Shown: piece after piece, positions 23,286 to 31,991 of the stretch
How positions within the stretch are numbered: the stretch's first letter is position 1
Layout: each line of letters starts with the position of its first letter
NCBI GenBank assembly: GCA_002423205.1
Contig: DIUZ01000024.1
Location: 241,834-305,833, forward strand
DNA from: Micavibrio sp. UBA6145
Lineage (GTDB): Bacteria > Pseudomonadota > Alphaproteobacteria > Micavibrionales > UBA1664
Length of the DNA stretch: 64,000 nt
Reading direction: 5' to 3'
Notes under the pieces: model-generated
The model's input: only the letters and a program-made list of their open reading frames with translations
Told to the model about the DNA's origin: nothing
Databases searched by the model: none
Translations under genes and position numbers: made by a program

Positions 23286-25835
23286 ATGGCCGATCGTCCC
23301 GATATCTCACCCACCGACCCGCTTTCTCATTCGACCGAGGGCCTTATCCGCCATGATCTCACCGAAGCCGTAGGCCGCTTTTCCCCGCCGCGCCGTACGG
23401 GCGGGCCAGACACCACGGTTTATTGGACCATATTGCTGACCTCGTGCCTTGCCTTGGCCTGTATGCTGGTCATGTGGCATGTCGATGTCCTGAACTGGCA
23501 CCGCCAGCATATCCAACTGATCGTTCTGGCGCTTGTTGTCATGGTTCTGGCCAGCGCCGGTTTCGTGGTACAGGCCGCCCGCAATGTCAGCCGCGAACGC
23601 AGCATTCTGGACGAGATATTCCACGGCGGTGCCAAGACGGGACGCCTTGTCACTGATTTCGGCCGCCGTACGGTCCTGATGAATGACATGTTCCGCGATA
23701 TTTGCGGGGAGCTTCTGGGCAGCAATGAAGACATATCGCTCAATTCCCTGCGCAAGATATTCGAGCCGGTGCCGGAAAGCCTGGAGCGTATCGAGCTTAT
23801 GATCGATCTTGCCTATCGCGGCACGGCCGAACGTATTCAATTACCGACCATGGCACAGGGGTACCGCCGCTGGATCAAGATTGAGGCGCAACCGGTGCCC
23901 GGCTGGGTCGGCACCGTCAACTGGCGTATCGAAGACATTACCGAGCGTCATGAGCTGGACGCCGCCGTGCATGCCGAGCGCGAGAAGCTGATCGACTTTA
24001 CGGACAATGCGCCGGTCGGTTTTTTCTCTGCCGGTGAAGATGGTCGTTTCCTTTTCGTCAACGCCACGCTGGCGCGCTGGCTGGGTACGGATATCGACAC
24101 ACTTCTGACTTTGGGCCGTGTCCATACCTATCTGGCGGAACCGCCGGTGGATGCGAAGCCGTATGACCTGACCACCGAAGGCGGACAGCGCCAGGTCGTC
24201 GAACTGAAAATGAAGGGCCCTGCGGGCAAGATTTTCCAGGCATCCATAAACCAGTCTGTGGTGACGGAGGCGGACGGCAAGGTGCGTACCCGCGCGGTCG
24301 TGCACGACCTGACGAGCGAGCGCGAAATGCGCGAGGCGCTCAAGGATTCCGAAGACCGTTTCCAGACCTTCTTCAACGAAGCGCCGCTGGGCATTGCGCT
24401 GATCGACAATCACGGGCTTCTGTCTGACTGCAACAAGGCGCTGGCCAGCATGATGGGCATGGCGGTTGAATCCATCGAAGGCCGCAATTTCGATTCCGTT
24501 ATCGCCGACAAGGACCGCGCGAAACTCAGCGCCGCCATGGCGACGATCGAGGAGGGCCGCTCCATGGACCCCATGGAGGTGACACTGAAAGGGCAGGACC
24601 GCGACGTGGTGGTGCAGATGCACGCCCGGAAATACCGTGGCCGCAACATTGTCGTTCACTTCATCAACCTGACCGAACAAAAGGCGCTGGAAGCCCAGTT
24701 TACCCAGTCGCAGAAAATGCAGGCGGTGGGGCAACTGGCGGGCGGGGTCGCGCACGACTTCAACAACCTTCTGACGGCAATGATCGGTTTCTGCGACCTG
24801 TTATTGCTGCGCCACAAGCCGGGCGACCCGTCGTTCAACGACATCATGCAGATCAAACAGAATGCCAACCGCGCGGCGAACCTTGTTCGCCAGCTTTTGG
24901 CATTCTCGCGCCAGCAGACGCTCCAGCCCAAGATTTTGGATGTTACGGATACGCTGACCGAGCTGTCGCATCTGATGCGGCGCCTGATCGGGGTGATGAT
25001 CGAACTGGATATCGTCCACGACGCCGCCAGCGGCCTGATCAAGGCCGACGAAGGCCAGATGGAACAGGTGCTGATCAACCTTGTCGTCAATGCCCGCGAT
25101 GCCATGAACGGGCAGGGCAAGCTGACGATCAAAACGCAGCAAGTCGTAACAACCGCCCCGCAGCAGCGCGGTGCCGACACCATGCCGGCGGGCGACTGGG
25201 TATGCATTTCCGTGGCCGATACCGGCTGCGGTATTCCGCGTGAAAACATCAGCCGTATTTTCGAACCATTCTTCACCACCAAGCCGGTGGGGTCGGGTAC
25301 GGGGCTGGGGCTTTCGACTGTTTACGGCATTATCCGCCAGACCGGCGGGTATGTGCATGTGGACTCGGTCATCGGGTCGGGGACGACATTTTCCATCTAC
25401 CTGCCGCGCAGTGCGCAGGGCCTGACGTCGAAGGCGGCTGCCGCCAAGATCGAAGACAAGGCCGCTGACCTGACCGGTACCGCCACCATCCTGCTGGTGG
25501 AGGACGAGGACGCCGTGCGTGCCTTCAGCACCCGTGCGCTGACCAACAAGGGGTATCAGGTACTGGACGCGCCGGGCGGCGAGACCGCGCTTGAGGTGCT
25601 CAAGGCCCATGGCCAGGCACCGGACCTGGTGGTGACCGATGTCATCATGCCGGAAATGGACGGCCCGACACTGGCGACCCATATCCGCGAAATGTACCCG
25701 GATGTGCCGATTATCTTCGTGTCCGGCTATACGGAAGACAAGTTCAAGGGCCAGTTCGGCGAGAACACGTATTTCCTGCCCAAGCCGTTTACGCTGCAGC
25801 AATTGGCGGCGAAGGTTAAGGACGTTCTGGCATAA
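23286..25835 (+). CDS. cckA: Cell-cycle hybrid histidine kinase CckA
   Basis: An 849-residue hybrid kinase. Two membrane helices (about residues 47-65 and 77-95) are followed by PAS regions, a dimerisation domain with His490 (GGVAHDFNNLLTAMIGF), the ATP-binding domain (VVNARDAMN, DTGCGIPRENISRIFEPFFTTKPVGSGTGLGLS) and a receiver with Asp785. The FCDLLLLRHKPGDPSFNDI region is close to CckA. CckA feeds phosphate to ChpT and on to CtrA and CpdR. Its position after flhB is a known alphaproteobacterial arrangement. CtrA and ChpT are not in this window. Confidence 0.93.
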   Translation: MADRPDISPTDPLSHSTEGLIRHDLTEAVGRFSPPRRTGGPDTTVYWTILLTSCLALACMLVMWHVDVLNWHRQHIQLIVLALVVMVLASAGFVVQAARNVSRERSILDEIFHGGAKTGRLVTDFGRRTVLMNDMFRDICGELLGSNEDISLNSLRKIFEPVPESLERIELMIDLAYRGTAERIQLPTMAQGYRRWIKIEAQPVPGWVGTVNWRIEDITERHELDAAVHAEREKLIDFTDNAPVGFFSAGEDGRFLFVNATLARWLGTDIDTLLTLGRVHTYLAEPPVDAKPYDLTTEGGQRQVVELKMKGPAGKIFQASINQSVVTEADGKVRTRAVVHDLTSEREMREALKDSEDRFQTFFNEAPLGIALIDNHGLLSDCNKALASMMGMAVESIEGRNFDSVIADKDRAKLSAAMATIEEGRSMDPMEVTLKGQDRDVVVQMHARKYRGRNIVVHFINLTEQKALEAQFTQSQKMQAVGQLAGGVAHDFNNLLTAMIGFCDLLLLRHKPGDPSFNDIMQIKQNANRAANLVRQLLAFSRQQTLQPKILDVTDTLTELSHLMRRLIGVMIELDIVHDAASGLIKADEGQMEQVLINLVVNARDAMNGQGKLTIKTQQVVTTAPQQRGADTMPAGDWVCISVADTGCGIPRENISRIFEPFFTTKPVGSGTGLGLSTVYGIIRQTGGYVHVDSVIGSGTTFSIYLPRSAQGLTSKAAAAKIEDKAADLTGTATILLVEDEDAVRAFSTRALTNKGYQVLDAPGGETALEVLKAHGQAPDLVVTDVIMPEMDGPTLATHIREMYPDVPIIFVSGYTEDKFKGQFGENTYFLPKPFTLQQLAAKVKDVLA

Positions 25836-25865
25836 AAAACCCGGTGCGTTTGCGGCACCGGGCTT
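25835..25865 (-). terminator. Hairpin terminator between cckA and the converging gene
   Basis: CCCGGTGC and GCACCGGG pair around GTTTGCG. The T-run is on the minus strand (AAAAAA on plus at 25834-25839), so it mainly serves the gene at 25885-26340. Confidence 0.75.
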
Positions 25866-25884
25866 AAATTCCAATCTTTAAATC

Positions 25885-26340
25885 TTAAGCCATGGCTGGC
25901 TGCGGGTTGCCTACGCCGCTCAGCAGGTTGCGCACCACGGCGCCCAGGCTGGGCTGTTTGTTGGACGGCTGGGTCACGCCCGTCATCTCGTCGCGCAAGC
26001 GGGAATCAAACGGTGCGCTGTACAGCAGGTCTTCATTGGCTTTCTGGCGCTGGGACGCGGGCAGCAATGCAACCGAGTCGCGTGCCAGTTCGAGCAGGCG
26101 GATATCCCCGAACATGTTCATATGGGTCGGCGTTCTGCGGAAGGCTTCCATAGCCGCGCCGAAACGGCGTTCGCCGGGCATGGTGCCGATCATCAGTTCG
26201 ACGAAAGGCACGAAATCGGCGTCGCGGTAATTGGCCCCCTTGTTGGCGGTCAGGACGGCCGTGAAATCTTCGGCGCTGACTGTCTGGTGGGTGGCGATGG
26301 TGTGCTGAATGGCGCTGAGGTCGCCGGGCTGGTAGGTCAT
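25885..26340 (-). CDS. Unknown 151-residue protein
   Basis: A soluble-looking, helical protein with no signal peptide or membrane segment. It has a GGGAG ribosome site upstream of the ATG at 26340 and its own terminator. Segments such as FVPFVELMIGTMPGERRFGAAMEAFRR give no recognisable family. It converges on cckA and has no obvious operon partner. Confidence 0.6.
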   Translation of the reverse strand: MTYQPGDLSAIQHTIATHQTVSAEDFTAVLTANKGANYRDADFVPFVELMIGTMPGERRFGAAMEAFRRTPTHMNMFGDIRLLELARDSVALLPASQRQKANEDLLYSAPFDSRLRDEMTGVTQPSNKQPSLGAVVRNLLSGVGNPQPAMA

Positions 26341-26541
26341 TTTGTAGTCTCCCTTGGTAAACTTGCCGGTTTATCCGGTTACTTGTGTCCATAACGTGAC
26401 CACATGCCGCAGGCGGTTACTATCTGCGCCGCAGCAGAAAACGTGAAATTTTATGACCCGGATATTCAAGAAACCTTGATTTTCAGCCCTGTGGGTGCCA
26501 TTGATAGCCCCGAAAAATCCTTAAAAAGGCTGTTATTAACC

Positions 26542-27426
26542 ATGACCACTTCCAACGTCATCAATCTGAAAACCGGTTTGGCCGAAATGCTTAAGGGCGG
26601 CGTCATCATGGACGTGGTTACCGCCGATCAGGCCAAGGTGGCCGAAGATGCCGGCGCGGTCGCCGTCATGGCGCTGGAACGTGTACCAAGTGACATTCGC
26701 GCCGCCGGCGGCGTTGCCCGGATGAGCCCGCCCGAACTGGTCCAGAAGATCATGGAAACGGTCTCCATCCCGGTCATGGCCAAATGCCGCATCGGCCATT
26801 TCGCCGAAGCGCAGATCCTGGAAGCCATCGGCGTCGATTACATCGACGAGTCCGAAGTGCTGACCCCGGCGGACGACGAATACCACATCAACAAGCACGA
26901 CTTTAAAGTGCCCTTCGTGTGCGGTGCCAAAAACCTGGGTGAAGCCCTGCGCCGTATCGGCGAGGGCGCGGCCCTGATGCGCACCAAGGGCGAACCCGGC
27001 ACCGGCAATATCGTCGAAGCCGTGCGCCACCTGCGCGCGATGAACACGGCCATGCGCCGCGTTCAGCTGATGGACGATTCCGAACTCATGACGGAAGCCA
27101 AGAACCTTGGCGCGCCGTATGAGCTGGTCAAGATGATCAAGCGCGACGGCAAGCTGCCGGTGCCGAATTTTGCAGCCGGTGGTATTGCAACACCGGCCGA
27201 TGCGGCGCTGTGCATGCAGCTGGGTGCCGAAACCGTGTTCGTGGGTTCGGGTATTTTCAAATCCGAAGATCCCAAGACATTCGCCAAAGCCATCGTCAAG
27301 GCAACCGCGCATTTCAACGATCCGAAAATGGTGCTTGAGGCATCCAAAGGCCTGGGCATTGCCATGACGGGCATCGAGATCTCGAAGATCGATGCGCCGA
27401 TGCTGATGGCAAATCGGGGTTGGTAA
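26542..27426 (+). CDS. pdxS: Pyridoxal 5'-phosphate synthase subunit PdxS
   Basis: A 294-residue PdxS, making PLP from ribose 5-phosphate, glyceraldehyde 3-phosphate and ammonia. The family start LKTGLAEMLKGGVIMDVVTADQAK, the first catalytic lysine region (VMAKCRIGHFAEAQILEAIGVDYIDESEVLTPAD) and the phosphate-binding FAAGGIATPADAAL are intact. The ATG at 26542 matches the family start; upstream in-frame codons back to 26404 are probably not translated. Ammonia would come from PdxT two genes downstream. This pathway is uncommon in alphaproteobacteria, which mostly use PdxA/PdxJ. Confidence 0.96.
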   Translation: MTTSNVINLKTGLAEMLKGGVIMDVVTADQAKVAEDAGAVAVMALERVPSDIRAAGGVARMSPPELVQKIMETVSIPVMAKCRIGHFAEAQILEAIGVDYIDESEVLTPADDEYHINKHDFKVPFVCGAKNLGEALRRIGEGAALMRTKGEPGTGNIVEAVRHLRAMNTAMRRVQLMDDSELMTEAKNLGAPYELVKMIKRDGKLPVPNFAAGGIATPADAALCMQLGAETVFVGSGIFKSEDPKTFAKAIVKATAHFNDPKMVLEASKGLGIAMTGIEISKIDAPMLMANRGW

Positions 27427-27839
27427 TGGCGATTGTCGTTCCGGAACTGACGTGTTCGGATTACGACGTTACGCTGAATTTCTATATCGGTATTCTCGGC
27501 TTTCGCATTGTTCATGCTACGCCTGACCATGGATATGCATTTCTGGAACGTGAAGGCGCAGAACTTATGATTGATACGCTGGGCAAGGGGCGAACCTGGA
27601 CCAGCGGGACCATGGAGCGGCCATTTGGGCGCGGGCTTAATCTTCGCATTGAAGTTAAAGATATTCAGGTTGTGTACAACGCCGTGAAATCTGCGGGCTT
27701 GCGGATGGCCATGGAGATGGAAGATATTTGGTACCCACGTGGCAAACAGGAAAAAGGTAATCGCCAGTTTATTGTCAGCGATCCAGATGGTTACCTATTG
27801 CGGTTTTATCAGGATTTGGGGTTGAGAGATGTCGCGTAA
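27426..27839 (+). CDS. VOC-family (glyoxalase/bleomycin-resistance-like) protein
   Basis: A 137-residue protein with the paired beta-alpha-beta modules of the vicinal oxygen chelate superfamily: PELTCSDYDVTLNFYIGILGFRI at the start and FIVSDPDGYLLRFYQDLG at the end. Its ATG shares one base with the pdxS stop (TAATG), and it overlaps pdxT by 11 bases, so it is translated within the pdxST operon. The gene is visibly more AT-rich than pdxS and pdxT, suggesting later insertion. Typical metal ligands are incomplete, so a binding or resistance role is as likely as an enzyme. Confidence 0.8.
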   Translation: MAIVVPELTCSDYDVTLNFYIGILGFRIVHATPDHGYAFLEREGAELMIDTLGKGRTWTSGTMERPFGRGLNLRIEVKDIQVVYNAVKSAGLRMAMEMEDIWYPRGKQEKGNRQFIVSDPDGYLLRFYQDLGLRDVA

Positions 27840-28401
27840 ACCGATCGTCGGCGTTCTGGCCCTTCAGGGGTGTGTGGACCGGCATGCGCCGCATATAGAG
27901 GCGGCGGGCGGTGTGTTCAGGGCGGTGAAGACGGCGGAACAGATCAACGCCGTCGATGCCTATATCCTGCCCGGCGGCGAGAGCACGACCATGTTGAAGC
28001 TCATCGATACGTTCGGGCTTTGGGATGTGCTGGCGGGTAATTTTTCGGCCAAGCCGGTCTGGGGTATTTGTGCGGGGTCCATTCTGATGGCCGAGAATGT
28101 CTGGGTGGATGAAAACAAGACGAAGACGCAGAAATCCTTCGGCCTAATGCCGGTAGAAATCGTTCGCAACGGTTACGGCCGACAGCTGGACAGCCACGTG
28201 GGCGTCATCGACGGGTACAATGTCAGCTTCATCCGCGCACCCGTGGTAACGGGCGTGGCGGATACGGTTCAGGTTCTCGCGGAAGAGGGCGGCATTCCGG
28301 TGTGGCTGAAATTCGGTAAACATAGACTTTCCACCTTTCACGCGGAGCTGACGATGGACCACCCATCACCCATGCACCGCGAATTTATTTCAGGAATTTA
28401 A
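27829..28401 (+). CDS. pdxT: Pyridoxal 5'-phosphate synthase glutaminase subunit PdxT
   Basis: A 190-residue class I glutamine amidotransferase supplying ammonia to PdxS. The nucleophile Cys lies in VWGICAGSILMAE; the catalytic His and Glu lie in FHAEL near residue 172; the LPGGESTTM segment is intact. The start overlaps the VOC gene by 11 bases. Its 3' end overlaps the convergent 106-residue gene by 12 bases. Confidence 0.94.
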   Translation: MSRKPIVGVLALQGCVDRHAPHIEAAGGVFRAVKTAEQINAVDAYILPGGESTTMLKLIDTFGLWDVLAGNFSAKPVWGICAGSILMAENVWVDENKTKTQKSFGLMPVEIVRNGYGRQLDSHVGVIDGYNVSFIRAPVVTGVADTVQVLAEEGGIPVWLKFGKHRLSTFHAELTMDHPSPMHREFISGI

Positions 28402-28710
28402 TACGGCGACCGGGAACGAACGGATGTCGTTGGCTGCACCCGGAACGCGTTCGCACGGGGTGTGCAGGGCCTTCATGATGCGGTCGGACATGCTGCCAGA
28501 CCCCACGCCACTTTTTACGACTCCCAGGCGGCGGTAATGCATACGCATATTACGAAGGACTTCACGGATGGCACCGTCTTCGGACGGGGCGACGGCCATA
28601 TAGGCACCGCCGCCGGCACGGGCAATATATTTGTCCTGCAGGGCCGGAACGTTGCGGCCATCGGTGCGCAGGCGGATCTTGTCGATTCTGACTTCGAATT
28701 TATTGGGCAT
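28390..28710 (-). CDS. Unknown 106-residue protein with SOS-type promoter
   Basis: A small basic protein without membrane segments. It diverges from recA. A good AGGAG site precedes the ATG, and a perfect -10 box TATAAT on the minus strand (28726-28731) sits 17 bases from a SOS box (28749-28763) that covers the -35 position. LexA would therefore be expected to repress it. The sequence (RIDKIRLRTDGRNVPALQDKYIAR..) is not recognised. Regulation suggests a DNA-damage role; this is inference. Confidence 0.7.
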   Translation of the reverse strand: MPNKFEVRIDKIRLRTDGRNVPALQDKYIARAGGGAYMAVAPSEDGAIREVLRNMRMHYRRLGVVKSGVGSGSMSDRIMKALHTPCERVPGAANDIRSFPVAVLNS

Positions 28711-28725
28711 GGGTGACTCCTAAGG

Positions 28726-28763
28726 ATTATAAGGGCTGACTGGTGTTTGTTCTTCTAATGTTC
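28726..28763 (-). promoter_or_regulatory. SOS promoter of the 106-residue gene (LexA box over -35)
   Basis: GTTC-TTCTAAT-GTTC at 28749-28763 is an exact alphaproteobacterial LexA box (GTTC-N7-GTTC). On the minus strand it overlaps the -35 position relative to TATAAT at 28726-28731, with a 17-base spacer. Confidence 0.75.
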
Positions 28764-28812
28764 CAAACGTTCCACAAGCTAATCCGGTTCCTTATCCACC
28801 GTCAAGCGAAAT

Positions 28813-28851
28813 GTTCTATTTTTGTTCTTGACCGATGTTCCGCTTTCGTTC
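28813..28851 (+). promoter_or_regulatory. Two LexA boxes upstream of recA
   Basis: GTTC-TATTTTT-GTTC (28813-28827) and GTTC-CGCTTTC-GTTC (28837-28851) are exact GTTC-N7-GTTC repeats, nine bases apart. A -35-like TTGACC (28828-28833) lies between them, so LexA on either box would block recA transcription. The recA ATG is 68 bases downstream. Confidence 0.85.
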
Positions 28852-28919
28852 ATCTTTAGATTCATCGAAACAGGGCCGTTATCAATAGGCCGAAAACACG
28901 CTAGATAAGGGAAGACCAC

Positions 28920-30089
<1,170 letters not shown>

Positions 30090-30140
30090 TCCGGCGAGCC
30101 CCCGGTTATCCATGCACAAGCGTAAGAGCCCTTACGCAAA

Positions 30141-30170
30141 AAAAGCCGCCTGTTGCAGGGCGGCTTTTTT
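30141..30170 (+). terminator. Terminator after recA (bidirectional)
   Basis: AAAGCCGCC and GGGCGGCTTT pair around TGTTGCA, with A-runs on the left and TTTTTT on the right, so it can work for recA and for the converging Zeta-like gene. Confidence 0.9.
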
Positions 30171-30193
30171 CTTTTCGGGATGACTGTTCCGGC

Positions 30194-31120
30194 TTAGAGG
30201 GCCAGGCGCGGGGAAGGCCGGCTGACAATTGCGCGTGACCCGCTTTGGGACGCAAGCGCCTTATGCGTTGCACAGATTTTTTCGATGCTGACGCCTGTGT
30301 CCTTGCTGTTGGCATCGAAGGCTTCGGCAGCGTCTTGGTTGACGATGCTTTGTGCGCCTTTCGGTGCCGAAGTTGCCGCATGGATCAGGGCGGTGGATGA
30401 TTTGCTGCGCCAGTAGATGTTGAAAATATCGGCGTAGCGCAGATAAGTATCGATATTGTGCATCACATCGTTGCCCTTAAGGGTAACGAATTCCGGATTG
30501 ACGTAGGCTTCGCCGCGATCAAAACGTTTTTGCGTTTCCTGCTGCTTGATTGCCGTGGGGGCGTCGCAGAGATCGAGTTCGATGTTGTAGGCGTTATCAC
30601 GCACATTGGCCAAAAATTCACCGATGTGGAAGTTATGTGCGCTGGTTTCAAAAGCGACGGGCAGGCCATGCGACACGCAGTCGTTCAGCAGGCGGTCAGC
30701 TACGTATTTGGCTGCCATTGTCCATGTGATGGAGGTCTCACGCAGGGCGGTGCGGTGTGTGGTGTCGGCGCTGGTGTGTCCACCATGCAGGTCGCAGGCG
30801 GTCTCGAAATAGGCGGCCAGGTGGCTGAGTTCGCCTTTGACGGTCGGGAATTCACCCATGATGTCGTCAATGTCGATGCGGATGTAACCGCGGCCATTGG
30901 CTTTCGCTGTTTCGGCCTTTTTGCGCAGATGCGTGGTTTTGCCTGCACCCGGGGCGCCGGCAGTGATCAGCAGGGAACGGTCTTCCTTGCCACCATGTTC
31001 GGCCATGAGGCGGTCACGGATTTCAAGATATGTGGCATTGATTTCGAGGCGTTGGGCTGCGTTGTAACGGGCAAGGTAGGTATCCAGCACGCGCTGGGGA
31101 ACGATGGGATTGGAAGACAT
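30194..31120 (-). CDS. Zeta-toxin-like P-loop kinase
   Basis: A 308-residue protein. Walker A GAPGAGKTT lies at residues 55-63 and is followed by YIRIDIDDIMGEFP, which resembles the substrate-binding aspartate region of Zeta toxins, enzymes that phosphorylate UDP-GlcNAc. A conserved ETSAHN-like segment follows near residue 158. No epsilon-type antitoxin gene is adjacent. An AGGTG site precedes the ATG at 31120. Chromosomal members of this family without antitoxin may be ordinary kinases; toxicity is not shown by the sequence. Confidence 0.65.
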   Translation of the reverse strand: MSSNPIVPQRVLDTYLARYNAAQRLEINATYLEIRDRLMAEHGGKEDRSLLITAGAPGAGKTTHLRKKAETAKANGRGYIRIDIDDIMGEFPTVKGELSHLAAYFETACDLHGGHTSADTTHRTALRETSITWTMAAKYVADRLLNDCVSHGLPVAFETSAHNFHIGEFLANVRDNAYNIELDLCDAPTAIKQQETQKRFDRGEAYVNPEFVTLKGNDVMHNIDTYLRYADIFNIYWRSKSSTALIHAATSAPKGAQSIVNQDAAEAFDANSKDTGVSIEKICATHKALASQSGSRAIVSRPSPRLAL

Positions 31121-31398
31121 TCATCACCTGTAGGTTAAAGATGCCGGAACCCATATGCCTGTTTATTGGAAACTCCAATTTATTTTTCAAAAAAATTTTC
31201 TTAAGAAAAAACCAACTCCGGTAATGGTTACAGGCCGGCATGACTGCCCGGAGCGTGGCGGATTACTTATATTTTCATAGGGTTTTACCCATGTTGTCTT
31301 TTAACAAAGCCGCGGAATGATGCGATGCAATGTACGCATAGCGGGTATGCAAAAAACGCCAAAAGTGCGGTTTTGCAAGGTGATTTCAGAAGCCGCGT

Positions 31399-31893
31399 TT
31401 ATTTCTCGCGCAGAAGGCTGCGCTTGTTGCGCGACCAGTCGCGGGCTTTTTCAGTCGCGCGCTTGTCGTACATTTTTTTGCCCTTACCAAGGGCAATTTC
31501 CACCTTCGCGGTATTGCGCCCATTGAAATACAGGCGGGTCGGGATGATCGTATAGCCTTCGCGCTTGATGGCACCGATGAAGCGGTCGATCTCTTTCTTG
31601 TGGAGCAGGAGCTTGCGCGGGCGCTTGGGCGCGTGGGTGGCCAGGGCGTTGGCCATTTTATAGTCTTCAATCGTGGCATTGAGCAGGAACAGCTCGCCGC
31701 CTTTTTCACCGACATAGGCCTCGGCAATGCTGGCATGGCCGGAGCGCAGGGATTTAACCTCGGACCCGGTTAACTGGATCCCGGCCTCGATCGGGGTTTC
31801 GAGGGCGTAGTCGTAACGCGCACGTTTATTGACGGCAATGGGTTGCCCCGCCGTCAGGAAGTTTTTACGTTTTTTATCTGCTTTATCCGCCAT
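31399..31893 (-). CDS. smpB: tmRNA-binding protein SmpB
   Basis: A 164-residue SmpB, which carries tmRNA to stalled ribosomes. The conserved RYDYALETPIEAGIQLTGSEVKSLRSG, the EAYV segment and the C-terminal KLLLHKKEID/YTIIPTRLYFNGR..ALGKGKKMYDKR are clear. The ATG at 31893 fits the family; codons upstream to 31923 do not. tmRNA itself was not seen in the window. Confidence 0.97.
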   Translation of the reverse strand: MADKADKKRKNFLTAGQPIAVNKRARYDYALETPIEAGIQLTGSEVKSLRSGHASIAEAYVGEKGGELFLLNATIEDYKMANALATHAPKRPRKLLLHKKEIDRFIGAIKREGYTIIPTRLYFNGRNTAKVEIALGKGKKMYDKRATEKARDWSRNKRSLLREK

Positions 31894-31991
31894 AAGGCGC
31901 GGATTTTGGCATGAAATCCGCAATACATAAACTCGTTTATTCGGGGCTGTTTTACTTGGCTTTTTATGAACGAAGCATTTAGGGTTGAATT

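Noticed and set aside
26404..26541. N-terminal extension of PdxS
   Set aside because: The extra 46 residues do not resemble PdxS, and ATG 26542 gives the family start.
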